NCBI GenBank assembly: GCA_032207245.1
Contig: CM063502.1
Coordinates: 73,893,450 to 73,957,449 of the forward strand
Direction: 5' to 3'
Length of the DNA: 64,000 nucleotides
Origin: Pardosa pseudoannulata
Taxonomy: Eukaryota > Arthropoda > Arachnida > Araneae > Lycosidae
In this document: positions 23,647-38,335 of the stretch, piece by piece
How positions within the stretch are numbered: the stretch's first letter is position 1
How the letters are laid out: every line of letters starts with the position of its first letter
Position numbers and translations under genes: made by a program
The notes under the pieces: generated by a model
The model's input: only the letters and a program-made list of their open reading frames with translations
The model's database searches: none
What the model was told of the DNA's origin: nothing

Positions 23647-24877
23647 CAGGGTTGGCTTAATTTGCCCAACCCGAAAAAACCCGGGTGGGTTTTTTCAAAA
23701 AAACCCACTTGAAAAAACCCAAGTGGGTTTTTTCAAAATCATTATTTAAAATTCCACATATTTAACTAATAGTAGAAATATTGAGTTAAATCTATAATAT
23801 ATATTACATATTTCATCTTTGACAATGAGAGTAGAATTTTTTTTTTTTTTTAATTTGAGGAGGTCTAAACTGCTAGAAAAAAACAAAAACTTAAAAAAAT
23901 TTCAGAGAAAAATAGTTATTTGTATAACAAATACAATGAAAAGATTATAGAAACAATTAAAAATCAAAACAACCAGTATTTCTGCCAAGATGATGAAAAC
24001 TGACGTCTTTCAGCCAATATTAAAAAGAAATAATATGGCTAAAAAACAATTACCCAGAGGGCTTGAGTATATTTACAAGAACATAAACAAATTAGAACTT
24101 TCTATATTGTATACAACTTATTCTAAATGTTATCCAGTCAGTGATATAAGTTTCTTTATCAGCTGTTATGATATAAGGGAAAAACTTGTTTATACAAACA
24201 ATTGACCAATTAACTGTTATCTTGAAACAAGGGTATTTTAATACGATTTAGTGATATAAAATTAAATTAGTATTAAAATTCTAAATAAAAACATTAAACT
24301 TTTATGAAATTGTTTTTAATTTTTCCCTCTTATATAGATACAAGTGTAATAAATGTGATTATTAAATAAATACTGATCTATGACAAATTAATTTATGCAT
24401 AGGAATATCCCATGCTTAGGGGTAAAATGACAAGATATTCTTTATCGATTGTTGATAAAAGATTGACTATCCATTATATATATGTTTCTTTACTCACATT
24501 TAAAAATCAAGATGTAAAAAACATAATAGTAACTGAAAATCTCATTTAAATTTTAAGATATTTTATTTGTTAGAAAAATTTTAGAATATGTAAAAAATAA
24601 TTTATTTTAAAATTTCAAAATTTCTTTTAATTAAAGCAAAAATTTCTTCTGCATAACTTAAAATTGATTTTTTAAATTTTTAACTTTAAAAAGTGACTAA
24701 CATTTTAAATTTATTTTGATCAAGCAATTATATATCCTGTCCTCTTACATATAAATTATAGAGACAAAAATAAAACCCGAAAAAACCCCGAAAAAAACCA
24801 AAAAAACCCTGATAAAACCCGAAAAAACCCACTGGGTTGGGTTTTTTCTGAAAAAACCCGGGTTTTTGCCAACCCTG
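23647..24877. mobile_element. hAT-type MITE, copy 2
   Basis: 1231 bp with the same CAGGGTTGGC / GCCAACCCTG ends as copies 1 and 3. It is flanked by a perfect 8-bp duplication 'gtataatc' (23639-23646 and 24878-24885). It lies between the duplicated blocks. The right subterminal AAACCC series is shorter than in copy 1. The interior is nearly identical to the other copies. Confidence 0.93.
23990..24205 (+). CDS. 71-codon open frame inside hAT MITE copy 2
   Basis: Same frame as at 3462-3677 with a few replacements, including a Glu to Gln change at residue 21. No known domain. Confidence 0.2.
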   Translation: MMKTDVFQPILKRNNMAKKQLPRGLEYIYKNINKLELSILYTTYSKCYPVSDISFFISCYDIREKLVYTNN

Positions 24878-24885
24878 GTATAATC

Positions 24886-25449
24886 TGTCGATTCTGAGCT
24901 TAAAGAAGTATTATAAACATTTTGTGCATCTTAAAATTTATTAGGAATGATTGCGATATCAACTAAGGTTTTTAATAATGTTTAAAAAGGATATTTACGA
25001 ATCATTTTCTCGTAAAGCTACATTCGGAATAACTAATTATTCCAAACTTTTAAAAACAAATTATATATTTCCTTCATATTTTAACTAATTATACATACAA
25101 GTATTACGATTAAATTCGTTTGGCTAAACCAGTAAAGGATTTAGTAAATTCCCCCTTCCCCTCCTTCAATAGTACGGTTCAATCACGCAGAAGGCAATTT
25201 TTCTCCGTTGAGTACAAAAACCGGATTCGAGGGAATGACATCAATTCGATTTTAACTCTCCGTAATGTAAAATAAGTCAATCAGACACGTGTGGAACACA
25301 AGCACATGTACAACTGGAATGGCGTGCAAGTCCAAAGTTTTCACAATTTAGAACTCTTTCGTTGAGTAAACAAACAAACCTCTGCACAATGTGTCTGAAT
25401 GGTCAGAAAAAACGTATTCGTCCACCTTTTTTTTTTTTTAGATGTATCC
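24886..25449. other. Non-coding stretch
   Basis: No feature recognised. Confidence 0.5.
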
Positions 25450-25636
25450 GGTTTTGGGTTTGGTTTGGTTTGGAATGCTACAGTCAACTATTTTGCAACG
25501 CGAAGGCTAATGACATCGGGAACTACAGCTGAAAGCTCATTCCGAGCGGTTACGGACATCCATCCTAGCTGCAGTATTCGAACCCGCGAACTCTACTGAA
25601 GAGCAGTGACCTACCCATTTGATCATCGTTTGGCTT
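25450..25636 (-). repeat. tRNA-derived SINE, family 1, near full length
   Basis: In plus-strand order: 'ggtttggtttggtttgg' (3' tail), 'atgctacagtcaac', 'gggaactacagctgaaag', 'attccgagcggttacgg', 'gcagtattcgaacccgcgaa' (B-box complement), 'tgaagagcagtgacctaccc' and 'gatcatcgtttggc' (A-box side). Confidence 0.85.
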
Positions 25637-26789
25637 AGATGTCTCCGATATTTAGAGGTCTTAGAAAAAAATGTGTAGTAGCAAAAATGCATGGGTATGC
25701 TATGTGAATGTAATATATATCTAAATATTTAGTCCTTTGACTAATGAAATTAACTACTGCATATTATTTAAAAAAGAAAACTTTAATACTTAAAAAAAAA
25801 ATTGGAATTTCTGGCATGTTTTCACTTCACTGTTACAGAATTATAAAAATGTTTAGCTTTAAGAAAAATTAAAATGTTTGCTTTGGCTTTGGAGTATATA
25901 GAATTTCCTTCTTGGTGTGATATTTCTTTAATATGGAGCAACCTTGATACCCATTACCTAACAATAGGCAACCTACACAGACGGGTGTAAGGCGTACGTG
26001 ATGTTATGTAGGAGAATCAATAATTTTGATTATCCTAAACAGGACGGACTTTTGCTCCTGATTCAGTATCCCTCTTTCACCTGCTGATTATCCATAGGGA
26101 AGATATGCAGACCTTCAAATGTATCCCCACGTTCTTTGAATGTACAGGGAGATATTTAATACGTCTGCCAGGTTCGCACCCAGGAGTTCTAGTGCTTCAC
26201 ACTTACAGTTAGTTCACCTCGAGCTCACAAAACACTATGGTGGTGCAAAGGTATAAACTTCAGTCGATTTACCACTATGGTATTATAGATCCAGACCATC
26301 CAGAATATCTTTAAAAATGTATTTCTTACTTCCAGAATTTTTGTGTTTTAAAGTGTTTCTTTTAATATTAATAGCTTCTTCGTTTTTAATGTAACAAATA
26401 TGTGTTTCGGTCACACATAGAGATAAAAAAAAACCATGTTATTTATAGTAAAATTAAGTATTAACATTGAGATTTAAAAAAGTATTACTCTAACCTATAT
26501 ATTTATAAATCTGAATCGAGTACTATGTGTGTAAATATAAAATACTGGAGACGCATTTCTCTAACTCGAAATTTTGTGCAGTTTTTATAGAAATTCACGG
26601 GACAAAACTTTAGACGAAGGGTTTAGACAGTTCTAAGATTTTAAATTAATTATTTATTAAATCCTAGCTTAAGTCTAATGCAATATTTCGCACAGGAAAA
26701 TATTTTTCCCATTACAATAATTGAAGTTTGAGAACAAAGGCTTATTTATTTTCAGTTTTATGGTTGAATTTATATTATCTTTGTCTTGA
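25637..26789. other. Non-coding stretch
   Basis: No gene recognised. A tRNA-B-box-like 'ccaggttcgcacccagg' occurs near 26170 without a convincing A box. Confidence 0.45.
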
Positions 26790-26962
26790 TTGGTTTGGAG
26801 TGCTACGGTCTACTTATTGCAACACGAGGGTTAATGAGACTGGGACCTACAGCTTAAAGCCGATTCCGATCAGCTACGAACATCCATGCCACAGTGGAAT
26901 TCGAACCCACGAACTCCGATGCCGAAAGCCAGCACCCTAAACAATCGGCCATCGTTCGGCTT
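26790..26962 (-). repeat. tRNA-derived SINE, family 1, near full length
   Basis: 'tggtttggagtgctacggtc', 'ttaatgagactgggac', 'aaagccgattccgatcag', 'ggaattcgaacccacgaact' and 'atcggccatcgttcggc' give the whole family in minus orientation. Confidence 0.85.
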
Positions 26963-27400
<438 letters not shown>

Positions 27401-27462
27401 TATACGGGACTCTTCAAGGTTTGTACGGCTCCTCAAGGCAATTCATAATTTTTTTACACTTC

Positions 27463-27470
<8 letters not shown>

Positions 27471-27508
<38 letters not shown>
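27471..27508. repeat. (TA)n microsatellite
   Basis: Short pure TA run 70 bp after the previous tract. Confidence 0.95.
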
Positions 27509-27513
<5 letters not shown>

Positions 27514-28008
27514 TTATTTATGCATATGGATTATTTTCAAAAATATCTACAACAGCGTTTATAAAAATTCAAAACATTACCAGTTTAAATTTTTTCAATA
27601 TATGTTCCAAAAGCTTAATGTCTAATGATACACTGGTATTTTAGTTGAATTTCTGACACGTTGAGATATTTTTAACGTTATTAGAAAAGGAAGAAGGGTT
27701 GTTAGAAAACAAAGGGTAGGCGGATGAAAGAACGAGTGAAGGGGGAGGGAAATGAATCCAAATACCAGGCACTCTTCGTCGTTATTCTAACTACGCAAGG
27801 GTTCGGAGATAGAAAAACATGAATAATAAAAATAAACGACTAAAGGGTTTTTATTTTTTTTTAAGCCAGAGAAAAAAAACACTATGAAATTAGAAAAAAA
27901 AGTTGAGACTCCTCTAGTGAAAACGATGGAAATAAATAGTCCTCTATTTATATGTCGTCCGTATATTGTGTCTAATGTGCTGTAGTCTAGATGCTTATGT
28001 ATGTGTAG
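27509..28008. other. Non-coding stretch
   Basis: Purine-rich around 27680-27750 ('gaagaagggttg', 'gggggaggg'). No feature recognised. Confidence 0.5.

Positions 28009-28085
<77 letters not shown>
28009..28085. repeat. (TG)n(TA)n(TG)n microsatellite
   Basis: TG run, TA run, then GTAT and a second TG run. Confidence 0.95.
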
Positions 28086-28086
<1 letters not shown>

Positions 28087-28629
28087 TATCAAAATTATTA
28101 CACTTAAAATAGCTCTTTAAGATTCTGTTTGTCCCATTCTTATTCTTTTAAATCTATCTTCCCATCATATCTTATTAAAAGACATGTAAACTAACTTAAA
28201 ATTATATAAGCTGTCTCCCAAAGCTAGATCTGAAATAAATGCTAATTTTCTGTCCACTAGCACATTTTCCAGCTGACCCAGGCAAATCTTTTCAGACCAT
28301 CTTTTCCACTGATGCAAGCTCATTTCTGACTATTAAATTCTCTTACTAAGCTGCTCTCTTTTGGGAATATTCTCCGCGTCTATCGCCGCGGGAATTTCGC
28401 AATGCAACATTCATTATTCTGATCTCGCCAGAGAAAGATGTCCGTTATCTAGTCTTAAATAAAGTAATAAAGTTCCACGTCGGATTTGCTACTTCTTTTT
28501 ATGGAGACACGACAGATAATTTCTTAGGCTCGCTCTTTGCCTAGTAAGCCCAGGAAAGTAAAAATAATAGAGGCTTAATTTTATCAAAGTATAACCGGTG
28601 GATTAGTTTTACCGTTTTACTGTGTTTAC

Positions 28630-28631
<2 letters not shown>
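28086..28631. other. Non-coding stretch
   Basis: Slightly less AT-rich. No motif recognised. Confidence 0.5.
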
Positions 28632-28697
<66 letters not shown>

Positions 28698-28761
28698 CCC
28701 TTATTTATATATTTTAATATTACATCCCCACAAAAAACATTAATGTAAATAAGGGATTTTA

Positions 28762-28853
<92 letters not shown>
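28632..28853. repeat. (TA)n - inverted repeat - (CA)n(TA)n block
   Basis: (TA)n at 28632-28694, then a small inverted repeat AAATCCCTTATTTA / TAAATAAGGGATTT (14 bp, about 28695-28760), then (CA)n and (TA)n at 28767-28853. 'ttttaatattaca' occurs twice inside. Confidence 0.85.
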
Positions 28854-28857
<4 letters not shown>

Positions 28858-29148
28858 AGCCAAAATATATGCTAATTAAACTATGTTATATGGCAAATTC
28901 ACAAGATTATCCTTAAAAATAGGTTATGGATATAAAAAGGCAAATTGAAAAAATATGTATGAAGATATATTTATCACATCAACATTCATAATTCTACATA
29001 TATAGTCAGCATAATTAATTAGAATGCATATATGAACTTAGAAAACAGGGTGATTATAAGCACAGTTTTTTAAACCACATTAAAATTAAATTTAAAAAAA
29101 GGGAAAGGGGTTAAAATTCTGCTATTAGCTAATCTACTTTCTATGAAT

Positions 29149-29154
<6 letters not shown>
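28854..29154. other. Non-coding stretch
   Basis: No feature recognised. Confidence 0.5.

Positions 29155-29222
<68 letters not shown>
29155..29222. repeat. (TA)n microsatellite
   Basis: Left flank of the TIR element at 29223-29870. Confidence 0.95.
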
Positions 29223-29992
<770 letters not shown>

Positions 29993-31026
29993 AGATTTAT
30001 ATTTCCGCCAATCTTTTTTAATTTGTCCAGAATAACAAGAAGTGTTTAGCGTTGCGGAAACTAATAAAAGCATATAAAAGAAAAATCCTCTATGTAATAA
30101 TAGCCTAAGTTATTTGTCCGTCTGTCCTCGAATTTATAAAGCGGTTGAACCTGGAATGGATAGAGGCATCCATATTGGATTCTTGATGAGTTAGGATTAG
30201 CAAAATTCAAAGCGAGTAAAGTTTATCTTCAAAACTGTTGATCTGATTCTAAAATAAATTGGTATAAATATGCTTCGTATCACAGCGTAAATACTGTCCT
30301 CTTTTTAAAACGTTCGAAATCCAAACCTTCCCCACCCCCTTTCGAGCGTTTAATGTCATTATTTCAAGCTTATTTTCCCCGGTTAAGAAAAGGCGATTAA
30401 ACTTATCAATTTAATTATCACGTTATAAATAGGTAAAAATAACATTTTTTTTTCCCTAGCATTATGATATCATTCCTTTAACCATCTTAGTTAATCATTT
30501 CTTATTTTAAATTATTTAAATATTTTCTGCGTTATTTTCATACGTTTTATCACTGAACTTAGATATTGCGTAAATAATTTTCTTTTATATTTGGCTTAAA
30601 TTATAGATTAGGTACATATGTGATAATTTTAAATTTAATTATCGATTTTTTTTTTCAATAAAAATTTTATCACCTGTATTAACAAATTCTTTTCATAAAA
30701 GTCTAGGAGTCTATTTCACGGACTAATAAATATCTAGCATTTAAGTCATATTATATTTGAAAATTAAGAAGTTTGTTCGTTTGTGTGTTTGTTTTTTATA
30801 CATAACCACACGGTTTGCAATCAATTCGCTAAATTTTGGACCATTCATATATACCGCCAAATAATCAATGTCTATATTAAAACCTCTGCTGTCCATTCCA
30901 TCACCTAATATGACAAGATAAATTAAAGTTGGCAACAAACATACGGTCAGTAGAGATAAACAATTATTGACCATGTACCAGATAATTCTCAGCCATAAAC
31001 CAAACTATTTTTACCTGCCTCATAGG

Positions 31027-32252
31027 CAGGGTTGGCTTAATTTGCCCAACCCGAAAAAACCCAAGTGGGTTTTTTCAAAATTGGGTTTTTTCAAAATCAT
31101 TATTTAAAATTCCACATATTTAACTAATAGTAGAAATATTGAGTTAAATCTATAATATATATTACATATTTCATCTTTGACAATGAGAGTAGAATTTTTT
31201 TTTTTTAATTTGAGGAGGTCTAAACTGCTAGAAAAAAAATTTTTTTTTTAATTTCAGAGAAAAATAGTTATTTGTATAACAAATACAATGAAAGATTATA
31301 CAAACAATTAAAAACCAAAACAACCAGTATTTCTGCCAAGATGATGAAAACTGACGTCTTTCAGCCAATATTAAAAAGAAATAATATGGCTAAAAAAGAA
31401 TTACCCAGAGGGCTTGAGTATATTTACAAGAACATAAACAAATTAGAACTTTCTATATTGTATACAACTTATTCTAAATGTTATCCAGTCAGTGATATAA
31501 GTTTCTTTATCAGCTGTTATAATATTAGGGAAAAACTTGTTCATACAAACAATTGACCGATTAACTGTTACCTTGAAACAAGGGTATTTTAATATGTTTT
31601 AGTGATATAAAATTAAATTAGTATGTAAAATTCTAAATAAAAACATTAAACTTTTATGAAATTGTTTTTAATTTTTCCCTCTTATATAGATACAAGTGCA
31701 ATAAATGGGATTATTAAATAATACTGCTCTATGACAAATTAATTTATGCATAGGAGTATCCCATGCTTAGGGGTAAAATGACAAGATATTCTTTATTGAT
31801 TGTTGATAAAAAATTGACTATCCATTATATATATGTTTCTTTACTCACATTTAAAAATCAAGATGTAAAAAACATAATAGTAACTGAAAATCTCATTTAA
31901 ATTTTAAGATATTTTATTTGTTAGAAAAATTTTAGAATATGTAAAAAATAATTTATTTTAAAATTTCAAAATTTCTTTTAATTAAAGCAAAAATTTCTTG
32001 CGCATAACTTAAAATTGATTTTTTAAATTTTTAACTTTAAAAAGTGACTAACATTTTAAATTTATTTTGATCAAGCAATTATATATCCTGTCCTCTTACA
32101 TATAAATTATAGAGATATATATTTATAGAGACAAAACCCTGATAAAACCCGAAAAAAACCAAAAAAATGATAAAACCCGAAACAACCTCAAAAACCCTGA
32201 AAAAACCACTGGGTTGGGTTTTTTCTGAAAAAAAGGGTTTTTGCCAACCCTG
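31027..32252. mobile_element. hAT-type MITE, copy 3 (copy B only)
   Basis: 1226 bp with the family ends, flanked by a perfect 8-bp duplication 'ctcatagg' (31019-31026 and 32253-32260). Copy A has a single 'ctcatagg' at about 1212-1219 and no element. The left hairpin block is shorter than in copies 1 and 2, and the right AAACCC series is partly decayed ('aaaaaatgataaaaccc'). Confidence 0.93.
31341..31556 (+). CDS. 71-codon open frame inside hAT MITE copy 3
   Basis: Same frame as in the other copies; reading continues open further upstream to 31272 because of local indels. No known domain. Confidence 0.2.
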   Translation: MMKTDVFQPILKRNNMAKKELPRGLEYIYKNINKLELSILYTTYSKCYPVSDISFFISCYNIREKLVHTNN

Positions 32253-33079
32253 CTCATAGGGTACTTTACAATTCTGGAAAATTAAAAATTTTACTGTTTC
32301 CGTGAAATGACGGGCTATATGATAGTATTGCTAATATTCATGAATATAGAAATTTATTGTAGGTTGCTTATGATGAATAGCATATGTATCAAATTTTAAA
32401 GTAATATGTGCAATATATTTTTACTTTTAATTCATAGAAATGTCAAAAACTATGTTTAAAAAATGTAGAATATAAATTACTCGTTTAAAAATATATTTCA
32501 ATAACATTTTATGATTTTGTTAAATTAATTAAATGCAGCACTGATGGTAGCTTACAAAAAGGATGGAGTCCTCTGAAAGGACCAAAACAGTGAAAATAAA
32601 TAGTCTATAAATATTTCGTTTTCAAAATAAAAATATTGACTCGTCCTACACATTTGTATTATATATTGATATTTATTTGATATCCCTCTCAATTAATAAT
32701 ATAAGGTGCCATCTACGTGCTATCCCATTTGCCGTAAACCAGCAGATAGCGGATACGGATTCTACTATTCTCCAAGTATACTGATTACGCGTTAGCTCTG
32801 GGTTCCTCAATTGAGGTAACCTTACCTCTCGATCCTCTTGCGAAATGCGATACCGTTATCAAAGATTTCTGCTGCAGATTGGAACTTAGGTTTCCGCTAT
32901 TTAAACAAATGCGATTTAAAAATTCAAAAGAAAAAACCTACAAACTTATGAATATTTTTTTATGATTACATTAACTTTATATAAAGATATATAGATTTGT
33001 AATTATTATAAAATAATTAATTATTTATTTAAATTTATAAATAATCCTAAATTTAAATGACTATAAATGTTATTTAAAA

Positions 33080-33348
33080 TTTATAATTTTTTTAAATTTT
33101 AAATGATATAATAATTTTTAAATTTATATTATAATATATTTAAATTTAAAGATTATAAAAACCATATAATAATATAATTTATAATATATTTAAATTTTTA
33201 TTTATATTATAATTTAAAAGAAAAAATATAATTTATATTTGTAATATTTATAATATAATATTATAAAAAATAATATAACAAATATTATATTTAAATATTT
33301 TTTATTATATATATTTATATATAAAAGACAATAACATATATATATATA

Positions 33349-33384
<36 letters not shown>

Positions 33385-33413
33385 TTATATATAAAATAAA
33401 TATATAATATATA

Positions 33414-33452
<39 letters not shown>

Positions 33453-33710
33453 CTTATATGTGTAAAATATTTACATGCAGCTAAGTCACATGTTTTATAT
33501 ACTTTCATAAAAAAATATTATTAATATATACTTTTAGTTATGTATATTTATTTCCTGAAAACAGAAAAAATAATTCATGTCTTAACTATGCTGATACATG
33601 TACAGTACCTATATCCCGTATGATTTTATAAGATTCTCAAAACTTTCATAAACTCTAAAGTGATACAGTAAAGATCAGCATAATTTATTAATTGTATTTG
33701 TTTGATATTG
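33080..33710. other. Low-fidelity or decayed segment of copy B
   Basis: Compared with copy A, numerous 2-6 bp pieces are missing, for example 'cagtggaacctatatcccgt' became 'cagtacctatatcccgt', and the sequence is pushed toward pure A/T. Neighbouring sequence shows no such pattern. Consensus error is the simplest explanation. The empty site of hAT copy 1 lies inside it but is clearly readable. Confidence 0.6.
33330..33447. repeat. TA-rich simple repeat
   Basis: Counterpart of the TA tract at 2884-2975, rearranged and interrupted by ATT and AAATA. Confidence 0.85.
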
Positions 33711-33751
33711 CTACGATCTACTCCGTATGGCTAGTCGGGGCCGTAAATAGG

Positions 33752-34391
33752 CCCTTTAGCGCCCGTGGCAAACTGGTCTACTCCTCAATCACCAAATATA
33801 GTGAGAAAAATATATAAGCATGTTTTTTTATACCACATATATTCAGAATGAACTCTAATAATTATAACTAATGATATAAATATATGAACTCTAATAAAAT
33901 AATTTGTTAATTCTTAAATTGATGTATTAATTTTTAATGCGCATAAATGTGTATCAATTTATTAATGTGTAAAATTATAAATGTGTATAAATTTTTAACT
34001 TTTTGTTCTATTTTTACCATATTAATACTTAAAAGATATTTTTGAACATTTTGGGGATATTATTTTGCTGATAAAGGGAATAGTTTGGAGAATATTTTTT
34101 AAACGTTGAATTTTCATAAAAAAAAATTAGCGAATTTCTAAATTTAAATTTAGTTTTAATAACTTTAATAAATTCAAAATTTAAAACGAATTCCAGATTT
34201 ATATTAAAGCATATTAGTGGTGTTTGGTAAACATTATGTAAGAATCTATAACAAGTTTAGTTTCTAGAAGCATTTTAAAAAATAAAAAATTCATAAAAAA
34301 AGTAATTTTTAAACACATGGAATTTTATAATTAAAAAAACTATTTTTTAGATTTTCCTTATTTCTACTCGGGGCGAGCCGTCCTCATTTGG
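33752..34391 (+). repeat. Dispersed ~650-bp repeat, copy B member
   Basis: Counterpart of 4654-5302 with few changes. Confidence 0.75.
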
Positions 34392-35385
34392 ACTCTCTCG
34401 ATTCGGATTTTCTTCTCGGTACGACGCCCCTACGACTGATGCGCTGTGGAAAATGCCACCTTTGCCACACCCTAGTTATGGTCCTGGGCTAGAAACATCC
34501 ATGAAAACAATAGGATTCGAATCTATGAACACAAGTATTGAAGACCAGTACTCTATCCATTCAGACATCGTTCTTTCATATATAATTTTAAATAATTATA
34601 TTAACTTTAATTTTGCATAATTTATATTAGGATACATATTATTTAAATCTATAAATAATATTAAATTTTTAATACTTAAATAAATTTTCCATTTAATTTT
34701 TATTAGACATTCTCATATATCTCTGCAAAATATGTCATGCATAGAATTAAAGTATTATACATAGAATTAAGATATACTATATACATGCAGTTAAGGAAGC
34801 TCATATATTTTATTCTAAACTTTTTTATAAAATGAGAATGATGGATTACTGTGTTGCCCCAATGATAAAAATATTTCACTTTTAGTTATGCTAGTTTTTT
34901 CCTCAATACAAACTAAGACAAGGATAAACAAGAAGAAAGATGTTAGACAAGATCACAATACAAACAAGAGGCAAACTAATTAATGTCTTAACTGCTGTTA
35001 GTATGTATGCATTGGTACCAGTCTCACATTATTAGGTGATTTCATTGACAAGATTCTCAAAACTTTTATACAATTGTGTAAACAAGCTTGGAAACCAGTA
35101 GTGGTTTAGGGATGGTAGGTTGGCTCAGAGTGGTAGGGTCTATTCTGAACAGATATGAATATCCATGCCAACAGTAGGATTTGACTCTATGAACACCAGT
35201 ACTGAAAATCCGTACTGTTTTCATTTGGACACTGTTCGTTCATTTATAATTTAAAGTAATTATCTGTACTTTAAATAATTTATATTAAAACATATATTAT
35301 TTAAATTTATGCATAATTATAAATTGATAATTATTGATTAATTTATTTTAAATTTATACAATTTTAATTTATATAAGACATATCT

Positions 35386-35393
35386 ATATATAT

Positions 35394-35471
<78 letters not shown>

Positions 35472-35472
35472 A
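35386..35472. repeat. (TA)n(TG)n microsatellite
   Basis: Expanded version of 6317-6365. Confidence 0.95.
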
Positions 35473-36350
35473 TAAGTGTAAGATTTTATATGTAGAATAA
35501 AGGTATTATATATAGAATTAACATATACTACATATATGCAGCTAAGGATGCTCATATATTTTAAAAAATTTATAAAATAGGGATAACTGATTATTGTGTT
35601 GCCTCAACAATACAAATACATCACATTTAGTTATGCAAATTTCTGCTCAAAATAAGAGAGGAAAACTAACTGATGTCTTAACTTTGCTGTCAGTGCCTGT
35701 ATAGTGGTGCCTGTCCTACATTATCAGGTGATTTTATTTAAAAGAATCTTTTCATACAACTGTGTGCAAGTGAAACTATAGCCTTTGCCAAGAACAGCTT
35801 GGAAATGGATGGGGTTGGTTCAGAGTGCTATGTTCCAGTCTGAATGGCTGAGAACATCAATGCCAGCAGTAGGACTCGAATCTATGAACACCAGCACTGA
35901 AGATCAACACACTATCCATTCAGATATTGTTCGTTCATTTATAATTTTTAATAATTATATTACCTTTATAACTTTATAAGTTATAAATTAAAACACAAAA
36001 AATTATATATTTATAATTATTCATTAATTTATTTCATTTTCTATTTAATTTTAATAAGACATATATCTATGTTCCTTTATTCTTTTAAGTAATTATATGA
36101 ATGTTATATAATTTATATTAAAATAATATTAATTGAATTTATAAATAATTATTAATTAAAATATAAATCATAATAAAATCTTAATTATATATTAATGTAT
36201 TTAAATTTCTGTTTCAGTTTAATTTACATAAGACACATACATATATGTGTGTGTGTGATACGTGATATGTAGAAATAAGGTATGTATAAAATTAAGATTT
36301 ATTGTATACATTCAGCTAAGGAAGCTAAGGAAGTTTTATTAAACTTTTTT

Positions 36351-36497
36351 AGGAGGGAAGTGCTGCTCTGAGTATGGGATTTTGAATCCAACTACTGGCA
36401 TGGATTTTCATAGCCATTCAGAATCAATTTTAACAGTACATCCTGGTCTCATTAGTTCACATTTAGCAAAAAATAAACTGTAGCACTCCAAACTAAT
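36351..36497 (+). repeat. SINE family 1 fragment, copy B
   Basis: Counterpart of 7272-7417, one A shorter in an A run. Confidence 0.75.
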
Positions 36498-36629
36498 CAT
36501 CTTGTGTAATAAAATTATAATTTTTAGAAAAGCCATAAACTATGAGTGCTTTTTTTTCTTTAAAGCTTCACTACTTATCAATAAGATCATGTCAGCCTAT
36601 TGTACAGGCAATTAAAATTAACTTACTTT

Positions 36630-37575
36630 TTTATTTATTGTATTGAGTATTATTACACATTCTACGAAAAGAATGGACCCTTAAGTTTTCAACAAACAAA
36701 TTCAATATCAAATAATGTTTGAACAAACAGTTTTAATTAGCAGAAAACTATTACTATTAATATTAATTAAAATGTTTAAAATTTAGACTAAATTTATTTT
36801 CATTTAACAATTTTCTCTATTAGACCATTATCTAAATCTGAATTAAAAATCCAATTTTTAAGTAAACCCATTGCTATCCCAAATTACATTTCACACAATC
36901 AAATAAGAAACATACAGATTGTTTAATTTTATATAGGGATATTTTGAAATATTTAAAATTTAAATGAATTTTTTTTTCAAAATTTGCAATCAATAGGTAC
37001 AAGTTTTAGTAAGTTTGGTGTCTTTAATCAGTTAAAAAAGTAATTTTTTTTAATAAAATAATTTTCTGTAAATCTCTATTTTTATTATTGTATTGAGTAT
37101 TATTACAAATTCTACAAAAAGAATGGAACAAAATTTATAATCTTGTGTAGCCTTAAATTTTCAGCAAATAAATTAAATACCAAATAATGTTTGAACAAAC
37201 AGTTTAAAATAGCAGAAAACTATTACTATTGATATTAAGGAAAATGTTTAAAATTTAGACTAAATTTATTTTTATTTAACAATTTTCTCTATTAACCCAT
37301 TATCTAAATCTGAATTAAAAATCCACTTTTTAAGTAAACCCATTATTATCTCAAATTACATTTCACACAATCAAATAAGAAACATAAACAGATTGTTTAA
37401 TTTTTTTTCAATTTTCTTGAATAGGAATATTTTGAAACATTTAAAATTTAAATTAATTTTTTTTTTTAAATTCTCAATCGATAGGTACTAGTTTTAGTAA
37501 GTTTGATGTCTTTAATCAGTTAAAAATGTAATTTTTTTTCTCCTAAAATAATTTTACATAAATCTGTATTTCTGC
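36630..37575. repeat. Local tandem duplication in copy B
   Basis: 'ttgtattgagtattattac' begins both units (near 36639 and 37089), and each continues with 'caaataatgtttgaacaaac' and 'tttagactaaatttattttt'-type sequence. Copy A has one such unit (7555-8020). The units differ by several percent, so the duplication predates the A/B split and A probably lost a unit. About 160 bp after the second unit (37575-37735) is also absent from A. Confidence 0.75.
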
Positions 37576-38335
37576 TACTGTCTGAAATCAACGATATGTC
37601 ATTTTATTATCCCTTTTTAAATTTTTTTGTATTAATTAAATTTTCGAAAGTTGGTTTGGAAGGTTTAATGTTTTTCTACTCCGGCAAAATCGCTAGGGTC
37701 GGCCCTGACTCCTTTAGGCACTGAACCAATTACTGATTACTGTCCCATATTAGGGACAGCTAAAAATCATTTTGTATAAATTTTACTTTTTCTGGGAACG
37801 AGTTTTCCCATACCAGGAGATAGATAACATTCCTACAAACAATTCACCAAATTTTGAAATATCTCCTTTTATATATAATCCTTCTATTTGGATGGACATT
37901 TTATTTTTTAACCTCCCCCCCCCCCAAAAAAAAAAAAAACTTAAGTTTCTCATTAGGTACATCGACAAAAAAGACCATAACTTTATCTATAATGAGGCTA
38001 CTTTACAGTACTATATTGTCAAGTAATAAGGAATAAATCAAAAAGTTTTCTTTTTTTTTATAAATAGCATCCTATCATATTCAAAATGACATCTGATCAC
38101 TAATGCGTACAGCTGTAGTCCTCAAAATTGTTTAATTTTTATATTTGTTTTACTCAGTCCATAAAAGCTTAGATTTAAGATTATTACCAACATATACTGG
38201 GAAGAAAGGACTCGATCATTAAATTGACGCCGCAAAAATACATGGCACTAACAGCAGTTAAAACATAAAACAGAGAGAGAAGACAAAAGAGAATTTTTAC
38301 TTACCGGACGAAAGTCACGGGATTGTTGCTTCAAG

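Larger units (their letters stand above)
32941..36345. repeat. Diverged ~670-bp tandem array, copy B
   Basis: Counterpart of 2521-7260. Between about 33080 and 33710 it is shortened by many small losses that remove mostly G- and C-containing words relative to copy A. From 33711 onward it follows copy A closely. Confidence 0.75.

Noticed and set aside
26160..26190. tRNA gene at 'ccaggttcgcacccagg'
   Set aside because: A B-box-like word alone; no A box at the right distance and no cloverleaf pairing.
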